Assembly: GCA_963674475.2 (NCBI GenBank)
Contig: CAXXFQ010000008.1
Location: 124,001 to 188,000, forward strand
DNA length: 64,000 bases
DNA from: CAXXFQ01 sp963674475
GTDB taxonomy: Bacteria; Planctomycetota; Planctomycetia; Pirellulales; Thermoguttaceae
Direction: 5' to 3'
The notes beneath the pieces were generated by a model. The model was not told the origin of the DNA and did no database searches. It saw nothing but the letters and a program-made list of their open reading frames with translations. Below, piece by piece: positions 61,489-64,000 of this stretch. Position numbers and translations under genes: made by a program. The stretch's first letter is position 1. Every line of letters starts with the position of its first letter.

Positions 61489-62094
61489 ATGACCGGCGAA
61501 AAGCAACCACTTCGACTGGAACTTCTGGCCCGACGACGCCATCTGGCCGATCGGCAAGGGCTCAGTCGGCGGATTGCGCAAACGATCGCCGAAAGCGGTC
61601 CGTTTGCCGCCGCTCGAAAGATCCTTTTTTATGTCGATATCCACAGCGAAGTGGAAACCGGCCGGTTGATCGCTCTGGCGATGCATCGGGAAAAACAGGT
61701 TTTTGTTCCCTACTGTCTCGGGGACCATCTTCGTATCTTTCGGATGCTCGATTACCGGGAGCTGACACCCGGGGCCTACGGGATTATGGAGCCCGATCCG
61801 GACTTGCGACATGAACCGGAGCGTCACGCCGGGGCCGATCAGATGGATCTGATTCTGGTGCCGGGCGTCGGATTTGACCGACAAGGAAATCGGCTCGGTT
61901 TCGGCCGAGGGTATTACGATCGACTCCTGCGTCCTTTGCGAGAAGAACCGCTTTCGGCCGAAACGAAAAAAACGCATTTGATCGGACTGGCGTTTGAGTG
62001 CCAGCTGGTCGACCATCTGCCGATCGACCCGCATGACGTCGCGATGGATGCGATCGTTACGGAGCGGGCTGTCTACGGTTCCTTGGAAATGTGA
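61489..62094 (+). CDS. 5-formyltetrahydrofolate cyclo-ligase
   Basis: Converts 5-formyl-THF to 5,10-methenyl-THF with ATP. It has 201 residues. The N-terminal basic helix RLELLARRRHL, ILFYVDIHSEVETGRLI, FVPYCLG, GIMEPDP, LILVPGVGFDRQGNRLGFGRGYYDRLL (the ATP-binding signature) and the late HDVAMDAIVTE define the family (MTHFS, YgfA). It is 51 nt after the GTPase gene and probably in the same transcript. Confidence 0.93.
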   Translation: MTGEKQPLRLELLARRRHLADRQGLSRRIAQTIAESGPFAAARKILFYVDIHSEVETGRLIALAMHREKQVFVPYCLGDHLRIFRMLDYRELTPGAYGIMEPDPDLRHEPERHAGADQMDLILVPGVGFDRQGNRLGFGRGYYDRLLRPLREEPLSAETKKTHLIGLAFECQLVDHLPIDPHDVAMDAIVTERAVYGSLEM

Positions 62095-62325
62095 TTCGTC
62101 ATGCACCGCTTTAAGAATGAAAAGTTGCGGATGGTTCTTAAAAGCAGTATAATGAGGGTCACAGAGGTTTTGTTATTGAGGCTTGCATTGCCAATGGTCG
62201 GTCCGCGGCCCAAAAGCCCAGTAAACTCAGCTGGAACAGCAGGTGGTTTGCGACTGAATTAGAGCCATTGGCTACGTCGGCATTAAAAATAGCCTGTCCC
62301 CATTGAACCTTCCCGGCAAAGAACC

Positions 62326-63462
62326 ATGTCCCTTTCTTACCTGCCTCGTCGTCGTTTTCTCGCCGGTGGCCTTAGTGCACTGGTATCGGCCCCGACTCTT
62401 TTAAAAGCGGCCGATTCGCTTTCCCCTTCGACACAGGTTCCTTGGCTCGACCAAGTACAGACCCCACCGGTGGTCCTGCCGCCGAAGGCGCCGAAGCTCG
62501 AATCGTTGTTGATCGACGCGCATGGCAAGCCGATCACCGACCGGGCCGGATGGGAGCGAAAACGGGACGCGTTGCTGCGTTGGTGGACCGATTGGATGGG
62601 GACCTATCATGAAAACCGCCCGGCGCCGCCGAAGCTCGAAACGATTGAGGAAGAAACCATTGACGGGGTCGTTCGCCAACGGGTTCGCTACGAAAGCCAG
62701 CCGGGCTTTGCGACGGAAGCGTATCTTTTGCGGCCGGAAAAACTCGAAGGGCCTGCGCCCGGGGCGGTCGTCTTTCATTCGACCGTCCAACATTCGATTC
62801 GCCAACCGGCCGGGGTCCAAGGGGTGCCGGAAAAGGCGTTTGGTTTCAAACTGGCGAAGCGCGGATTTGTGACTTTTTGCCCACGCAATTATCTATGGAC
62901 CGATAACCGCCATTTACCCCCGTTTCCCCAACTGGCGAAACGGACTCGTGAGGTCTTGGATCGGTTTGGCCACCCGAAAGCGTACGGGATGACGAAGACG
63001 CTTTTCGACGCCGTCCAGGCGGTCGATCTCTTGGCCGCCCAACCGGGGGTCGACCCGAAACGACTCGCGGCGGTTGGCCATTCCCTCGGGGCGAAGGTCG
63101 TTTTTTATCTAGCCGCCTTCGATCGGCGGATTCGCGCGACCGTCAGTAGCGAAGGGGGAATCGGCCTGCGGTTTTCCAACTGGGACGCGCCCTGGTATCT
63201 TGGACCGGAAATCAAGAGTCCCGACTTTACTCACAAGAACCACGAGCTGCTTGCCGCGATCGCCCCGAGAGCCTTTTTACTGATCGGTGGAGACGGGGCC
63301 GATGGCGATCAAAGTTGGCCGTTTGTCACTCGGGCTCACGAGGTGTACCGGCTCTACGGAGAACCTTGCCGACTCGGTTTGCTGAACCATCACCAAGGGC
63401 ATGCCCTGCCGCCGGAAGCGGAGCCGTACCTTTACCAGTGGCTGGAGACCTATTGCTCCTGA
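62326..63462 (+). CDS. Tat-exported alpha/beta-hydrolase (esterase-like)
   Basis: A 378-residue protein with a twin-arginine signal (RRRFLAGGLSALVSA, residues 8-22). The hydrolase fold has PGAVVFHSTVQHS as the oxyanion strand, AAVGHSLGAKVVFYLAAF with the nucleophile Ser, the Asp in LIGGDGADGDQSW, and the His in NHHQGHALPPEA. It resembles acetylxylan-esterase- or dienelactone-hydrolase-like planctomycete proteins. The substrate is unknown. Signal and fold suggest periplasmic ester cleavage on polysaccharides. The ATG at 62326 has no clear Shine-Dalgarno site. Confidence 0.82.
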   Translation: MSLSYLPRRRFLAGGLSALVSAPTLLKAADSLSPSTQVPWLDQVQTPPVVLPPKAPKLESLLIDAHGKPITDRAGWERKRDALLRWWTDWMGTYHENRPAPPKLETIEEETIDGVVRQRVRYESQPGFATEAYLLRPEKLEGPAPGAVVFHSTVQHSIRQPAGVQGVPEKAFGFKLAKRGFVTFCPRNYLWTDNRHLPPFPQLAKRTREVLDRFGHPKAYGMTKTLFDAVQAVDLLAAQPGVDPKRLAAVGHSLGAKVVFYLAAFDRRIRATVSSEGGIGLRFSNWDAPWYLGPEIKSPDFTHKNHELLAAIAPRAFLLIGGDGADGDQSWPFVTRAHEVYRLYGEPCRLGLLNHHQGHALPPEAEPYLYQWLETYCS

Positions 63463-63552
63463 TCGGTCGGTTGCCCGTTTTCGAAGATTTCCGGCAAGAG
63501 TGACGCAACGGTTGCCGTTTCGTCGAGGTTGCCTGTAAGGCGAGCCATAAAA

Positions 63553-63596
63553 AAACACCTTATCGTCCACCAATGAAAGGGTAGCCGATAAGGTGT
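63553..63596. terminator. Bidirectional terminator
   Basis: AACACCTTATCG pairs exactly with CGATAAGGTGTT across a 20-nt loop, flanked by A on the left and T-rich sequence on the right. It separates two convergent genes. Confidence 0.8.
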
Positions 63597-63617
63597 TGTT
63601 GTTTTTATGAAGGAAAA

Positions 63618-64000
63618 TTATTTGATCTTGATCTCATTCGAACGCTGTTCGGGCAAGAGCTTTTTTCCAGTTACCTCGAGGCCCAAGGTGGTTTCGTCGT
63701 TGTATTGCGCCGGAATCGAAACAGCATCACTGGTGATCTTGACTTTATAAAAGCCCGGTGCCACGCCGGGTAGTTTTTCCGGTTGATCGGGAATTCGGAA
63801 TCGAACTTGTCCGGCATAGTCGGTGATTCCTTCTGCCGGTTTTAGGTTGGAACCTAGGAAAGCTTCTGGCTCGAGGACGACTTTTGCATTTTGAAGGGGT
63901 TTCTTTCGGTAAATGATAGTGAGAGAGGTCGGAGCGAGAGCGGCTTGCGTTTCTTGCCAAAATTGGATGCGGGACTCGAGTTCTTCAGCCGAAATCCCCT
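63618..64000 (-). CDS. C-terminal part of a transthyretin/carboxypeptidase-regulatory-like protein (runs off the window)
   Basis: The minus-strand frame is open from the stop at 63618-63620 to the window edge, giving 126 residues. I translated it by hand. It contains LTIIYRKKPLQNAKVVLEPE, then AEGITDYAGQVRFRIP, PGVAPGFYKVKITSDAVSIP and AQYNDETTLGLEV, ending NEIKIK. The TDxxGxxxF and PGxYKV blocks and the IPAxYND ending are typical of small planctomycete lipoproteins with a carboxypeptidase regulatory-like (Ig/transthyretin) domain. Its start and any signal peptide lie beyond the window. Confidence 0.75.
   Translation of the reverse strand, partial: GISAEELESRIQFWQETQAALAPTSLTIIYRKKPLQNAKVVLEPEAFLGSNLKPAEGITDYAGQVRFRIPDQPEKLPGVAPGFYKVKITSDAVSIPAQYNDETTLGLEVTGKKLLPEQRSNEIKIK

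Overview
The window comes from a planctomycete (Planctomycetota), most likely a Pirellulales-type lineage. The evidence is the gene content: a di-haem HzsA-like/formylglycine-generating-enzyme (SUMF1) gene, a secreted PQQ-type propeller fused to a methyltransferase-like domain, an EF-G of the spdEFG2/mtEFG2 type, lipid A genes (lpxD, lpxI), FliW/CsrA, and many large secreted proteins of lineage-restricted type. The DNA is moderately GC-rich inside genes and AT-rich between them. Shine-Dalgarno sites are present for only about half of the genes. I see no phage, insertion sequence with a transposase, CRISPR array or rRNA operon.

Layout. 0-9 kb: EF-G2, ferrochelatase, a repeat-rich gap, a GH78-like rhamnosidase (minus strand), a His/Pro-rich secreted protein and a TPR protein. 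9-19.5 kb: lpxD-lpxI, an Rrf2 regulator, rhamnulokinase, a DUF2617-like protein, endonuclease III, a LON-domain protein, a sugar-phosphate isomerase-like protein and an aldolase-like unknown. 19.5-30.6 kb: a GHL10/DUF187-type secreted protein, a degenerate prepilin peptidase, mtnA, a lipoprotein, a TPR protein and a DUF2339 membrane protein. 30.8-39.7 kb: three consecutive large secreted proteins (propeller/methyltransferase-like fusion, six-hairpin glycosidase-like, HzsA-like/FGE fusion with a frameshift). 40-44 kb: tRNA-Pro(CGG) and the three-gene proton-translocating transhydrogenase pntAA-pntAB-pntB. 44.6-47.4 kb: rplM-rpsI, a thioesterase and fba. 47.7-53 kb: three small unknowns, greA, fliW and csrA. 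53-64 kb: an ADPRibase-Mn-like phosphoesterase, a sugar-binding lipoprotein, tRNA-Leu(GAG), a GAF-SpoIIE phosphatase, a signal-peptidase-like pseudoenzyme, a dynamin-like GTPase, 5-formyl-THF cyclo-ligase, a Tat-exported esterase, and the end of a transthyretin-like protein running off the edge.

How the parts relate. Rhamnosidase plus rhamnulokinase suggest use of rhamnose-containing polysaccharides, though they are 7 kb apart and not co-transcribed. Transhydrogenase, aldolase, MtnA and MTHFS are housekeeping metabolism. FliW and CsrA form the usual flagellar post-transcriptional switch, but no flagellar gene lies nearby. The most unusual content is (i) a composite dispersed repeat built from hairpin modules, present in at least five places, one copy inside the reading frame of the HzsA-like/FGE gene and one providing the C-terminus of a lipoprotein; (ii) a 164-bp nested palindrome with inverted ends; (iii) two further two-copy repeats; (iv) enzyme-family members that have lost catalytic motifs (signal peptidase I, prepilin peptidase); and (v) the 9-kb secreted locus. 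I found no multi-gene system that I can claim to be undescribed; the repeats and the pseudoenzyme signal peptidase are the best candidates for follow-up.
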